From NCBI GenBank assembly GCA_910586875.1, contig CAJUJI010000043.1, positions 1 to 18,545 of the forward strand: a stretch of DNA of 18,545 nt, read 5' to 3'. The position numbers were made by a program, and so were the translations under genes. The notes beneath the pieces were generated by a model, which saw only the letters and a program-made list of their open reading frames with translations, searched no databases and was not told where the DNA came from. This DNA is from an uncultured Anaerotruncus sp. Lineage in GTDB: Bacteria > Bacillota > Clostridia > Oscillospirales > Ruminococcaceae. Each line of letters opens with the position of its first letter. Within the stretch, counting starts at the first letter, position 1. Below, piece by piece: positions 1 through 12,753 of this stretch.

Positions 1-177
1 TTTTGCAGAATTTGCCACGATATGGCGGCTCTTAGGCCAGAGCAAAAGGCTGGCGAAACTTTTGCAGAATTTGCCATGATATGGCGGCTCTTAGGCCGGA
101 GCAAAAGGCTGGCGAAACTTTTGCAGAATTCGCTGCGCAGTGGCGGTTCTTAGGCCGGAGTAGAAAGTCCGAGATAG
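1..177. repeat. 59-bp direct tandem repeat, about three copies, left-truncated
   Basis: Copy 1 (1-59) and copy 2 (60-118) differ at only two positions. Copy 3 (119 to about 177) keeps the first half well and then decays. The unit is not a multiple of three, so successive copies would be read in different frames, which argues against a coding repeat. Each junction between copies can fold a 7-bp hairpin, GCAAAAG with CTTTTGC (42-48 with 59-65, and again 101-107 with 118-124). A further short stem GCCRG/CTGGC lies inside each unit, and the A-to-G change between copies 1 and 2 keeps it pairable as G-U. More copies may lie upstream of the window. Its role is unknown; it could be a degenerating repetitive extragenic element. 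Confidence 0.8.
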
Positions 178-245
178 CTGCACAGATGATAAATCGTATT
201 AAATCTTTTGGGTATCAAATAGGTTCTTAGAGAGGGAGCGAAAAA

Positions 246-977
246 ATGGATGAAAAAGCAACGATGATTGTCGGGCTGACCGGTCAAACCGGTGCGGGAA
301 AATCGACCATTAGCCGGATGTTCTCCGAACGCGGGATCGCGGTGGTGGACGCGGACATAGTTGCGCGGGATACGATAGAAAACTCCAAGGAATGTTTGAT
401 GGATTTGGTTTTGGAGTTTACAACCGATGTTCTCCGCTCGGATGGGACGCTTAACCGGCAACGTTTGGCCGAGATCTGCTTTTCAGATAAGCAAAAATTG
501 CGGCGGCTTAATCAGGTGACCTTCCCATACATTATCCATGCGATTGAGGATAAACTGAAAGAGGCGACCAATCGCAAGGAGACGATTGTTGTATTGGATG
601 CTCCCACGCTTTATGAATCCGGCTTGGATAAGCGCTGCCATCGTGTGATTGCGGTGCTCGCCGACCGTGAAACCCGCTTACAGAGGATTATTCAGCGGGA
701 CGAGATGACCCCAGAGGCGGCTGAGCGCAGAATCAATGCGCAAAACGATGACAGCTTTTATACATCGCGCGTAAACTATGTGCTGAGGAATGACGACGAT
801 CTTAACGAGCTGCGGTTTGGTTTTGTTAATCTGGCGGCAAAGCTGGATCAGATGGCAATAGATGGCTCCTATCTGACACCTGAGGACCCGCCATCACCGC
901 CACAGGAGCAAACGGCACAGGAACCCATGCAGGAAGGTGAACTGGAGGAACTACAGGAGCAATCGGAGGGTGAATAA
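246..977 (+). CDS. coaE: Dephospho-CoA kinase
   Basis: This cytosolic enzyme phosphorylates the 3'-hydroxyl of the ribose in dephospho-CoA with ATP, the last step of coenzyme A synthesis (EC 2.7.1.24). The P-loop is GQTGAGKS at residues 13-20. The family's DAD motif follows near residue 35, then a lid-region stretch like LRRLNQVTFPYI, where the usual HP reads FP, and the VVLDAPTLYESGL strand. The core ends at about residue 205. The protein has 243 residues against a usual ~200; the extra ~35 form a Pro/Glu/Gln-rich acidic tail that looks disordered. The ATG at 246 follows a GAGGGAG ribosome binding site. The stop overlaps the next start by one base, indicating translational coupling with the lytic transglycosylase. 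Assignment is by motif recognition. Confidence 0.93.
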   Translation: MDEKATMIVGLTGQTGAGKSTISRMFSERGIAVVDADIVARDTIENSKECLMDLVLEFTTDVLRSDGTLNRQRLAEICFSDKQKLRRLNQVTFPYIIHAIEDKLKEATNRKETIVVLDAPTLYESGLDKRCHRVIAVLADRETRLQRIIQRDEMTPEAAERRINAQNDDSFYTSRVNYVLRNDDDLNELRFGFVNLAAKLDQMAIDGSYLTPEDPPSPPQEQTAQEPMQEGELEELQEQSEGE

Positions 978-1579
978 TGCGGCAAAAACGGACTGTGCGC
1001 CGCCGGAAAAGGCCGGCATTGCTGATGCTGCTGGAGCTTATACTGCTTGTATTGGTGCTATATGGCGGTTACCGGCTGGTGCGGTATGGAGTTCGGCAGT
1101 ACTATTACAACGCCTACCCCATACGCTATGAGCAGGAGATCGATCGCGCCTGTGCGGAAAATCAGCTTGACCGTGCGCTTGTTTATGCAGTGGTGCGTAC
1201 CGAAAGCGGCTTTGACCCGCGTGCACAATCAAACGTGGGGGCGCGTGGTTTGATGCAGCTGATGCCGGATACTTACGATTGGGTGCGGATGCGTTACGGC
1301 GAGCCGCCCACAAGCGATTATGAGGCGCTGTACGAGGTGCAAACAAGCATCACCTATGGAACGCGGTTGCTCAGGCTATTGCTCGATGAGTTTGACACGG
1401 TGGAAAATAGTTTATGCGCTTATCACGGCGGTTGGGGAAGTGTCAAGGAATGGCTGGCGACGCCCGAATATGCGCCGGATGGGAAGAATGTGACAAATAT
1501 CCCATTTGCAGACACCAGAGCTTATGTAAAAAAGGTCGGCGAAACAATGGAAATTTACCGCAAGCTGTATGGGATGTAA
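977..1579 (+). CDS. Membrane-anchored lytic transglycosylase (SLT/GH23 family)
   Basis: A probable murein lytic transglycosylase, which cuts the MurNAc-GlcNAc bond of peptidoglycan and leaves a 1,6-anhydro end. The N-terminus is strongly basic (RQKRTVRRRKR), followed by one hydrophobic segment at about residues 14-35. That predicts a signal anchor with the domain outside the membrane. The Slt domain follows: the ES motif in VVRTESGFDP puts the catalytic Glu at 76, then VGARGLMQLMPDT, and an AYHGGWGSVKEW motif matching the family's AYNAG-type block. Length is 200 residues, normal for the short single-domain type. The ATG at 977 shares its A with the coaE stop TAA, and GGAGGG at 965-970 lies inside the end of coaE. 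The position in a coaE run suggests housekeeping wall turnover, not phage or conjugation. Confidence 0.9.
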   Translation: MRQKRTVRRRKRPALLMLLELILLVLVLYGGYRLVRYGVRQYYYNAYPIRYEQEIDRACAENQLDRALVYAVVRTESGFDPRAQSNVGARGLMQLMPDTYDWVRMRYGEPPTSDYEALYEVQTSITYGTRLLRLLLDEFDTVENSLCAYHGGWGSVKEWLATPEYAPDGKNVTNIPFADTRAYVKKVGETMEIYRKLYGM

Positions 1580-1626
1580 GCTGTATTTGGCAATACTTTG
1601 AATTTTGATATAGGAGGCAATGAGAG

Positions 1627-3033
1627 ATGGAAAAGGAAAAAACAGCCGGGCAGCAGTTGGCAGAGCGCTTGCTGCTCAACCGAAAGAATATGGGGATGTC
1701 GGGAGACGACGCCAGCGAACAGGCAGCGCAGGATTTTTGTACCCCATATATGGCATTTTTGGACCGCTGCAAAACCGAGCGTGAGGCGGTTTCCGAAATT
1801 ATAAAGCTGGTTCAGCAGAAAGGATACCGCCCGTTTGACCCAAATACCCATTATCAAGCTGGAGATCAGGTTTACTACAACAACCGCGGCAAGGCGTTGA
1901 TTTTGGCGACGATTGGCACACAGCCATTATCGGAGGGTGTGCGGATTATGGCCAGCCATATCGACTCCCCGCGGCTGGACCTCAAGCCGAACCCACTTTA
2001 TGAGGAAGCCGAGCTGGCGATGTTTAAAACGCATTACTATGGCGGAATCAAAAAATATCAGTGGGGCGCAATTCCGCTGGCGCTGCATGGCGTGATTGTG
2101 AAAAAGAATGGTGAGACGATCACCGTTCGGATCGGCGAGAACGCAGGAGATCCGGTTTTTCTTGTGAACGACCTGCTGCCGCACCTGGCAGACGAGCAGA
2201 TGAAACGTCCGCTTGCGCAGGGGCTGAAAGGCGAGGAGCTGAATGTACTGGTTGGGTGCCGCCCGTTTAAGGATGACAAGGTCAGTGAACGGGTGAAGCT
2301 GAATGTGATCCGTTTGCTCAATGAGAAATATGACATTGTAGAGGAGGACTTCCTGTCCGCGGAGCTGTGTATGGTGCCGGCATTTTGCGCACAGGATATC
2401 GGCTTTGACCGTGGGATGATCGGTTCATATGGACATGACGACCGTGTATGTTCCTATACCTCTTTGATGGCGGCATTGGAGGTGGAGCATCCTACAAAGA
2501 CGCTGTTGACCGTCTTTGCGGATAAGGAGGAGACCGGCTCAGACGGCAACACCGGCTTGAATTCCCATTACCTGGAGTTTTTTATCGAGCATCTTGCCAA
2601 ACAGGAGGGCTTGTGCGGACGGGATGTGCTCAGCCATTCCACCTGTCTTTCGGCGGATGTCAACGCGGCGTTTGATCCCACCTTCGGTGACACGCTGGAA
2701 AAACGCAACTGCGCGTATCTCAATTACGGCGTTGTTGTGACCCAATATACCGGCTCGCGCGGCAAGTATGGCACCAGCCAGGCGTCCGCTGAATTTATGG
2801 CGCAGGTGCGCAGCTTTTTGGATGATGCAGGGGTAGCCTGGCAGACCGGTGAGTTGGGCAAGGTGGATCTGGGCGGCGGTGGAACCGTTGCAAAGTATAT
2901 TGCAGCATTGGATGTGGACGTCGTAGATGTGGGCGTGCCGGTGCTTTCGATGCACGCGCCGTTTGAGGTCGTTTCCAAAAACGATGTCTATGCGACCTAT
3001 CAGGCATTTAAAGCCTACGCACAGGCAAACTAA
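1627..3033 (+). CDS. M18 family zinc aminopeptidase
   Basis: A probable cytosolic dinuclear-zinc aminopeptidase of the M18 (aspartyl aminopeptidase/ApeA-like) family, removing N-terminal residues from peptides. Family metal and catalytic blocks are visible in order: SHIDSPRLDLKP (His111, Asp113), ADKEETGSDG (Glu301/Glu302), SADVNAAFDP (Asp344) and VLSMHAPFEV (His443). All expected ligands are present. The length of 468 residues is normal for the family. The start ATG 1627 follows GGAGG at 1613-1617 by nine bases; an earlier ATG at 1620 is out of frame. It sits 47 bp after the lytic transglycosylase with no terminator between, so it is likely the last gene of a coaE operon. M18 substrate specificity (acidic versus other N-terminal residues) cannot be read from sequence alone. 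Confidence 0.92.
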   Translation: MEKEKTAGQQLAERLLLNRKNMGMSGDDASEQAAQDFCTPYMAFLDRCKTEREAVSEIIKLVQQKGYRPFDPNTHYQAGDQVYYNNRGKALILATIGTQPLSEGVRIMASHIDSPRLDLKPNPLYEEAELAMFKTHYYGGIKKYQWGAIPLALHGVIVKKNGETITVRIGENAGDPVFLVNDLLPHLADEQMKRPLAQGLKGEELNVLVGCRPFKDDKVSERVKLNVIRLLNEKYDIVEEDFLSAELCMVPAFCAQDIGFDRGMIGSYGHDDRVCSYTSLMAALEVEHPTKTLLTVFADKEETGSDGNTGLNSHYLEFFIEHLAKQEGLCGRDVLSHSTCLSADVNAAFDPTFGDTLEKRNCAYLNYGVVVTQYTGSRGKYGTSQASAEFMAQVRSFLDDAGVAWQTGELGKVDLGGGGTVAKYIAALDVDVVDVGVPVLSMHAPFEVVSKNDVYATYQAFKAYAQAN

Positions 3034-3240
3034 AAGCAATCCTCCGCGCCGCAGCGCGCATCAAAGGTTTTACTCGATTTTTTTCAAAAAATCGCAGGGT
3101 CCAGGGGGCAGCGCCCCTGGTCGTGCAAAAGAAAAAGAAAGCCCTTTTGGGCTTTCTTTTTCTTTTGCACGAAACGCGTCCTTTTCGGTCAAGAGCCGGA
3201 CCGCAGTCCGGCGATATTCCCTATCCCAGACAAACCAGCC
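3034..3240. repeat. Cluster of palindromic hairpins between convergent genes
   Basis: About 200 gene-free bases contain five inverted repeats. (1) CGCGC/GCGCG at 3045-3058 with loop CGCA. (2) CGATTTTTT/AAAAAATCG at 3075-3094 with a 2-nt loop. (3) CCAGGGG/CCCCTGG at 3101-3120 with loop GCAGCG. (4) The 24-bp terminator stem 3121-3172, listed separately. (5) GCCGGAC/GTCCGGC at 3195-3212 with loop CGCA. Hairpins 1, 3 and 5 share a GCAG-centred apex, which suggests related palindromes and not chance. Comparable palindrome blocks are, from memory, frequent in intergenic DNA of Oscillospirales genomes. A dispersed REP-like element next to the terminator is therefore plausible, but this is inference. 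Confidence 0.6.
3121..3172. terminator. Bidirectional intrinsic terminator, perfect 24-bp stem
   Basis: The left arm 3121-3144 and right arm 3149-3172 are perfect complements around a TTTT loop. Purine tracts fill the left arm and pyrimidine tracts (CTTTCTTTTTCTTTT) fill the right. Because each strand carries a T-rich run on the 3' side of the GGGC/GCCC core, the structure can act as an intrinsic terminator in either direction. It lies between the M18 peptidase gene (+) and the convergent orphan gene (-), exactly where a shared terminator is expected. Confidence 0.85.
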
Positions 3241-3249
3241 TTGCACAAA

Positions 3250-3618
3250 TTAAATGTGCTCCATCCCATCAAAATCATCCGCAATCCAATTGTATGCGGG
3301 GTTGCGCTGGCCGGTCTCGCAAAAATAAACCACGATATTTTGAATCACTTCTGGATCATAGCACATCAACCGCTCCTGAGGACAGCAGTTAATTAGCAGA
3401 TCCACGACTTTCCGATTGCCACTTCCATTATCAAAGTAATAGATTTCCTCATCCCAGTGAAACCAGCCGAAGAAGGCCGCGCGCTCTTTGGAAAACTCCA
3501 CATCCAGCGCGAACTCCTCCCCGATTCTGCAACAGAAATGCTCCTTTTGAAAAAAGGGTTTGAGCTTTTTGGGATCGGTTATGGCGTATCCGTCTACCAA
3601 TAAATCCGGATGAAACAT
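3250..3618 (-). CDS. Uncharacterised 122-residue protein
   Basis: I do not recognise this protein. It is probably a real gene: a strong GAAGGAGG ribosome binding site precedes the ATG (complement of 3616-3618), it fills the space between two + strand units, and no overlapping + strand gene competes with it. The product is soluble-looking, with no signal peptide or membrane segment. It is aromatic-rich in the middle (FFGWFHWDEEIYYFD) and holds six cysteines, four of them as two CC pairs (FCC, NCC) that are not arranged as an obvious zinc site. The C-terminus is acidic (ADDFDGMEHI). A short inverted repeat (GCCAGT/ACTGGC, 3651-3671) lies in its leader. I found no convincing promoter on the minus strand. 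It is convergent with the M18 peptidase gene and divergent from rpoB. Function unknown. Confidence 0.72.
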   Translation of the reverse strand: MFHPDLLVDGYAITDPKKLKPFFQKEHFCCRIGEEFALDVEFSKERAAFFGWFHWDEEIYYFDNGSGNRKVVDLLINCCPQERLMCYDPEVIQNIVVYFCETGQRNPAYNWIADDFDGMEHI

Positions 3619-3793
3619 TTAAAAAGTCCTCCTTCTATTGAATAAAAGGTGCCAGTTGAGGGCATACTGGCTGGAAAAGCTTTCCTTAAAAAGTTTGCGG
3701 CAGGGTAATTTGGCACAGGTCTAAAAACAAATATTCTGTACACAAAACAAAAAATAGGGGCCCTACCATCCGCATTTATTCATAAAAAATTCA

Positions 3794-3822
3794 TTGACAG
3801 ACAGATGTCATTATGATAAAAT
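3794..3822 (+). promoter_or_regulatory. Sigma-A promoter for rpoBC
   Basis: TTGACA at 3794-3799 is a perfect -35 hexamer. TAAAAT at 3817-3822, after a 17-bp spacer, matches the -10 consensus at five of six positions. The predicted start of transcription is near 3829. It is the only strong promoter in the divergent region and points at rpoB. An overlapping TATGAT at 3812-3817 is spaced only 12 bp and is therefore less likely to be the -10. Confidence 0.75.
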
Positions 3823-3996
3823 AATATACTGTATCAAAATGGCTAATTCTGCCGTAATACTAAAAAATTATAGCATATTTCGACAGGCTTGGCAATAGCA
3901 ATTTGCAAAATTTATTGGGTTTGGTTGGGAAATCTGTGGATTTTGCATAACGAACAGTTGGACAAAGCAGCGTCCGAAAGGATATGGGCGGATCAC

Positions 3997-4026
3997 GCCT
4001 GTAAAAATTTTCCGATTTTTGCGGGC
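3997..4026 (+). promoter_or_regulatory. Leader hairpin upstream of rpoB ribosome binding site
   Basis: Bases 3997-4008 pair with 4015-4026 over 12 positions (two G-U pairs) around a TTTCCG loop. The first bases of the left arm can instead pair with GGCG at 3987-3990 (GGCG...CGCC), so two exclusive folds exist. It ends 13 bases before GGAG at 4040. No T-run follows the right arm, so it is not a classical terminator. A role in rpoB control or mRNA stability is inference. Confidence 0.4.
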
Positions 4027-4055
4027 AAATCAGATGAATGGAGTGAGCAAAGCCT

Positions 4056-7805
<3,750 letters not shown>

Positions 7806-7828
7806 TCGAAAGGAAAGAGGGGTTCGCA

Positions 7829-11416
<3,588 letters not shown>

Positions 11417-11475
11417 GTGCCTTGTCAAAATTTGCGGCTATCCCATGCAGAATTAACAAAAAAGAAAACTATCTA

Positions 11476-11505
11476 TTGACAATTCGGCTGGAAAAGCGGT
11501 ATAAT
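11476..11505 (+). promoter_or_regulatory. Consensus sigma-A promoter for rpsL operon
   Basis: TTGACA at 11476-11481 and TATAAT at 11500-11505 are both perfect hexamers, separated by 18 bp. Transcription should start near 11512, exactly where the first leader hairpin begins. It gives rpsL-rpsG-fusA a strong promoter independent of rpoBC. Confidence 0.85.
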
Positions 11506-11511
11506 AATCCA

Positions 11512-11592
11512 CTGTGAGACAGTTCACAGCTTTGGTTTCAATGGGACAAGGTGGATGCCTTGTCCCTTGAAATAAATTACGGCGAAACGCCG
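11512..11592 (+). promoter_or_regulatory. Structured 5' leader of rpsL: three consecutive hairpins
   Basis: Hairpin 1 is CTGTGA/TCACAG (11512-11529), starting at the predicted transcription start. Hairpin 2 (11536-11572) has nine perfect pairs, GGGACAAGG/CCTTGTCCC around TGGATG. It extends by six more pairs (TTTCAA/TTGAAA) past a single bulged T, 15 pairs in all. Hairpin 3 is CGGCG/CGCCG with an AAA loop (11580-11592), ending ten bases before the AAGGAGGT ribosome binding site. Hairpin 2 lacks a following T-run, so termination is unlikely. The leader may be a ribosomal-protein autoregulation site or an mRNA stabiliser; I recognise no named family. Confidence 0.6.
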
Positions 11593-11615
11593 ATTATCAA
11601 GTAAGGAGGTGCAAT

Positions 11616-12041
11616 ATGCCAACCTTTAACCAGCTTGTACGCAAAGGCAGAGAGGTCATCGAGAAGAAGTCGACGGCTCCCGCACTTTTGAAGGGATGGA
11701 ACTCCAAAAAGAGGGTTGCAATCAACCAGAATTCCCCGCAAAAGAGAGGCGTCTGCACAGCAATCAGAACCTCTACCCCGAAGAAGCCGAACTCCGCGCT
11801 GAGAAAAGTTGCAAGGGTAAGGCTGTCGAACGGATTTGAGGTGACTTCCTACATTCCCGGCATCGGCCATAACCTGCAAGAGCACAGTGTTGTGCTGATT
11901 CGCGGCGGACGTGTTAAGGACCTGCCTGGTGTTCGTTACCATATCATCCGCGGTACCCTGGACGCACAGGGCGTTGCAAAGCGGATGCAGGCTCGCTCCA
12001 AATACGGCGCGAAACGTCCGAAGGCTGGTGCTAAGAAGTAA
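11616..12041 (+). CDS. rpsL: 30S ribosomal protein S12
   Basis: A protein of the 30S decoding centre. The conserved core TPKKPNSALRKVARVRLSNG and the GHNLQEHSVVLIRGGRVKDLPGVRYH block are intact. Lys56 corresponds to E. coli Lys43 (numbered with Met), the main streptomycin-resistance position, and is wild type. Length is 141 against 124 in E. coli; the ~13-residue expansion before SPQKRGVC is the normal Gram-positive form. The ATG 11616 follows an ideal AAGGAGGT at 11603-11610. It heads the str operon rpsL-rpsG-fusA-tuf, with its own promoter and a folded leader. Confidence 0.98.
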   Translation: MPTFNQLVRKGREVIEKKSTAPALLKGWNSKKRVAINQNSPQKRGVCTAIRTSTPKKPNSALRKVARVRLSNGFEVTSYIPGIGHNLQEHSVVLIRGGRVKDLPGVRYHIIRGTLDAQGVAKRMQARSKYGAKRPKAGAKK

Positions 12042-12175
12042 TAAAACTTTTCGAGTATTCTGCCATTTTCAGGCTATCATATAGATAATGATACGGCCCG
12101 AATTTGGCGCCACGAGAGTTTTGTCACTTTCGAGTACCAATGAATTCATTTTAATTTATGAAGGAGGGAAGCGAA

Positions 12176-12646
12176 GTGCCAAGAAGAGGTCGTATTGCAA
12201 AACGTGACGTTTTGCCAGATCCGCTGTACAATTCCAAGCTCGTAACACGCCTGATTAACAACATCATGTATGATGGCAAAAAGGGCGTTGCGCAGAAGAT
12301 TGTATACGGCGCATTCGAGATTGTCAAGGAAAAGACAGGCAAGGACCCGTTGGAAGCTTTCGAGCAGTCGATGGAGAACATCATGCCTGTTTTGGAGGTT
12401 AAAGCACGCCGTGTCGGTGGTGCAACCTATCAGGTACCCATGGAGGTGCGCGCAGAGCGCCGCCAGACCTTGGGCCTGCGGTGGCTGACCACCTACTCCC
12501 GCGCACGTGGTGAGAAAACCATGAAGGAGCGTCTGGCTGGAGAGATTATGGATTCTCTGAACCAGACCGGCGGCGCGGTGAAAAAACGCGAGGATACCCA
12601 CAAGATGGCCGAGGCAAACAAAGCCTTTGCACATTACCGTTGGTAA
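12176..12646 (+). CDS. rpsG: 30S ribosomal protein S7
   Basis: A primary 16S rRNA-binding protein of the 30S head and a known autoregulator of the str operon in E. coli. I set the start at GTG 12176, giving a 156-residue protein beginning MPRRGRIAKRDVLPDP, the conserved S7 N-terminus. It follows AAGGAGGG (12161-12168) by seven bases. An in-frame ATG at 12158 overlaps that ribosome binding site and would add six unconserved residues, so I reject it. The conserved blocks VTRLINNIMYDGKK and VKARRVGGATYQVPMEV and the C-terminal MAEANKAFAHYRW are present. The 134-bp gap after rpsL has a weak TATCAT/ATGATA hairpin (12075-12093) but no clear promoter or terminator. Confidence 0.97.
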   Translation: MPRRGRIAKRDVLPDPLYNSKLVTRLINNIMYDGKKGVAQKIVYGAFEIVKEKTGKDPLEAFEQSMENIMPVLEVKARRVGGATYQVPMEVRAERRQTLGLRWLTTYSRARGEKTMKERLAGEIMDSLNQTGGAVKKREDTHKMAEANKAFAHYRW

Positions 12647-12696
12647 TACCCTGCTGGCAGCTTTGGCTGTATGATTTGTAAGCTACTTTGGTTCTG

Positions 12697-12730
12697 CCGG
12701 CGGCGACAGCCTTTGCTGTGTCGGCGTCGG
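12697..12730 (+). promoter_or_regulatory. GC-rich imperfect hairpin in fusA leader
   Basis: CCGGCGGCGACAGC (12697-12710) pairs with 12715-12730 around a CTTT loop, with one G-G mismatch, one G-U pair and a two-base bulge. It ends ten bases before the fusA ribosome binding site AAGGGAGG. It is not followed by a T-run. It could set translation of EF-G relative to S7; that is inference, and pairing this imperfect may be chance in GC-rich DNA. Confidence 0.35.
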
Positions 12731-12753
12731 AGCAAAAGAAAAGGGAGGACACT

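Larger units (their letters stand above)
3619..4055. other. Divergent intergenic region and rpoB leader
   Basis: This gene-free stretch of 437 bases separates the minus-strand orphan from rpoB. The left third is the orphan's leader. A consensus-like promoter facing rpoB sits at 3794-3822, leaving a leader of about 225 nt. The leader contains complementary GCAAAAT (3905-3911) and ATTTTGC (3940-3946) and a 12-bp hairpin just before the rpoB ribosome binding site (3997-4026). I see no known riboswitch or r-protein binding motif. Ribosomal protein genes rplJ and rplL, which usually precede rpoB, are absent here. Confidence 0.7.

Noticed and set aside
1..153. Open frame through the 59-bp repeats as the end of an upstream gene
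   Set aside because: The repeat period is not a multiple of three, so the same DNA is read in changing frames; the peptide resembles no DNA polymerase I or other expected upstream product.
1587..1614. Possible promoter TTGGCA/TATAGG before the M18 peptidase gene
   Set aside because: The -10 would overlap the ribosome binding site and leave no leader; the gene is more simply expressed from the coaE run.
3839..3898. 19-codon ORF at the start of the rpoB leader
   Set aside because: No ribosome binding site, only about ten bases after the predicted transcription start, and no codon pattern typical of attenuation.
11541..11570. Nine-codon ORF (MGQGGCLVP) inside rpsL leader hairpin 2 as a leader peptide
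   Set aside because: No ribosome binding site precedes the ATG and there is no run of regulatory codons; it is better explained by the inverted repeat itself.
12075..12093. TATCAT/ATGATA hairpin between rpsL and rpsG as an S7 binding site
   Set aside because: Only six AT-rich pairs and no resemblance that I can see to the E. coli S7 target; too weak to call.
12158..12175. ATG 12158 as the rpsG start
   Set aside because: It overlaps the AAGGAGGG ribosome binding site; the GTG at 12176 is properly spaced and gives the conserved S7 N-terminus.
12688..12753. N-terminal extension of fusA from ATG 12688
   Set aside because: The extension runs through the leader hairpin and the ribosome binding site and has no counterpart in EF-G; the start at 12754 fits the family.
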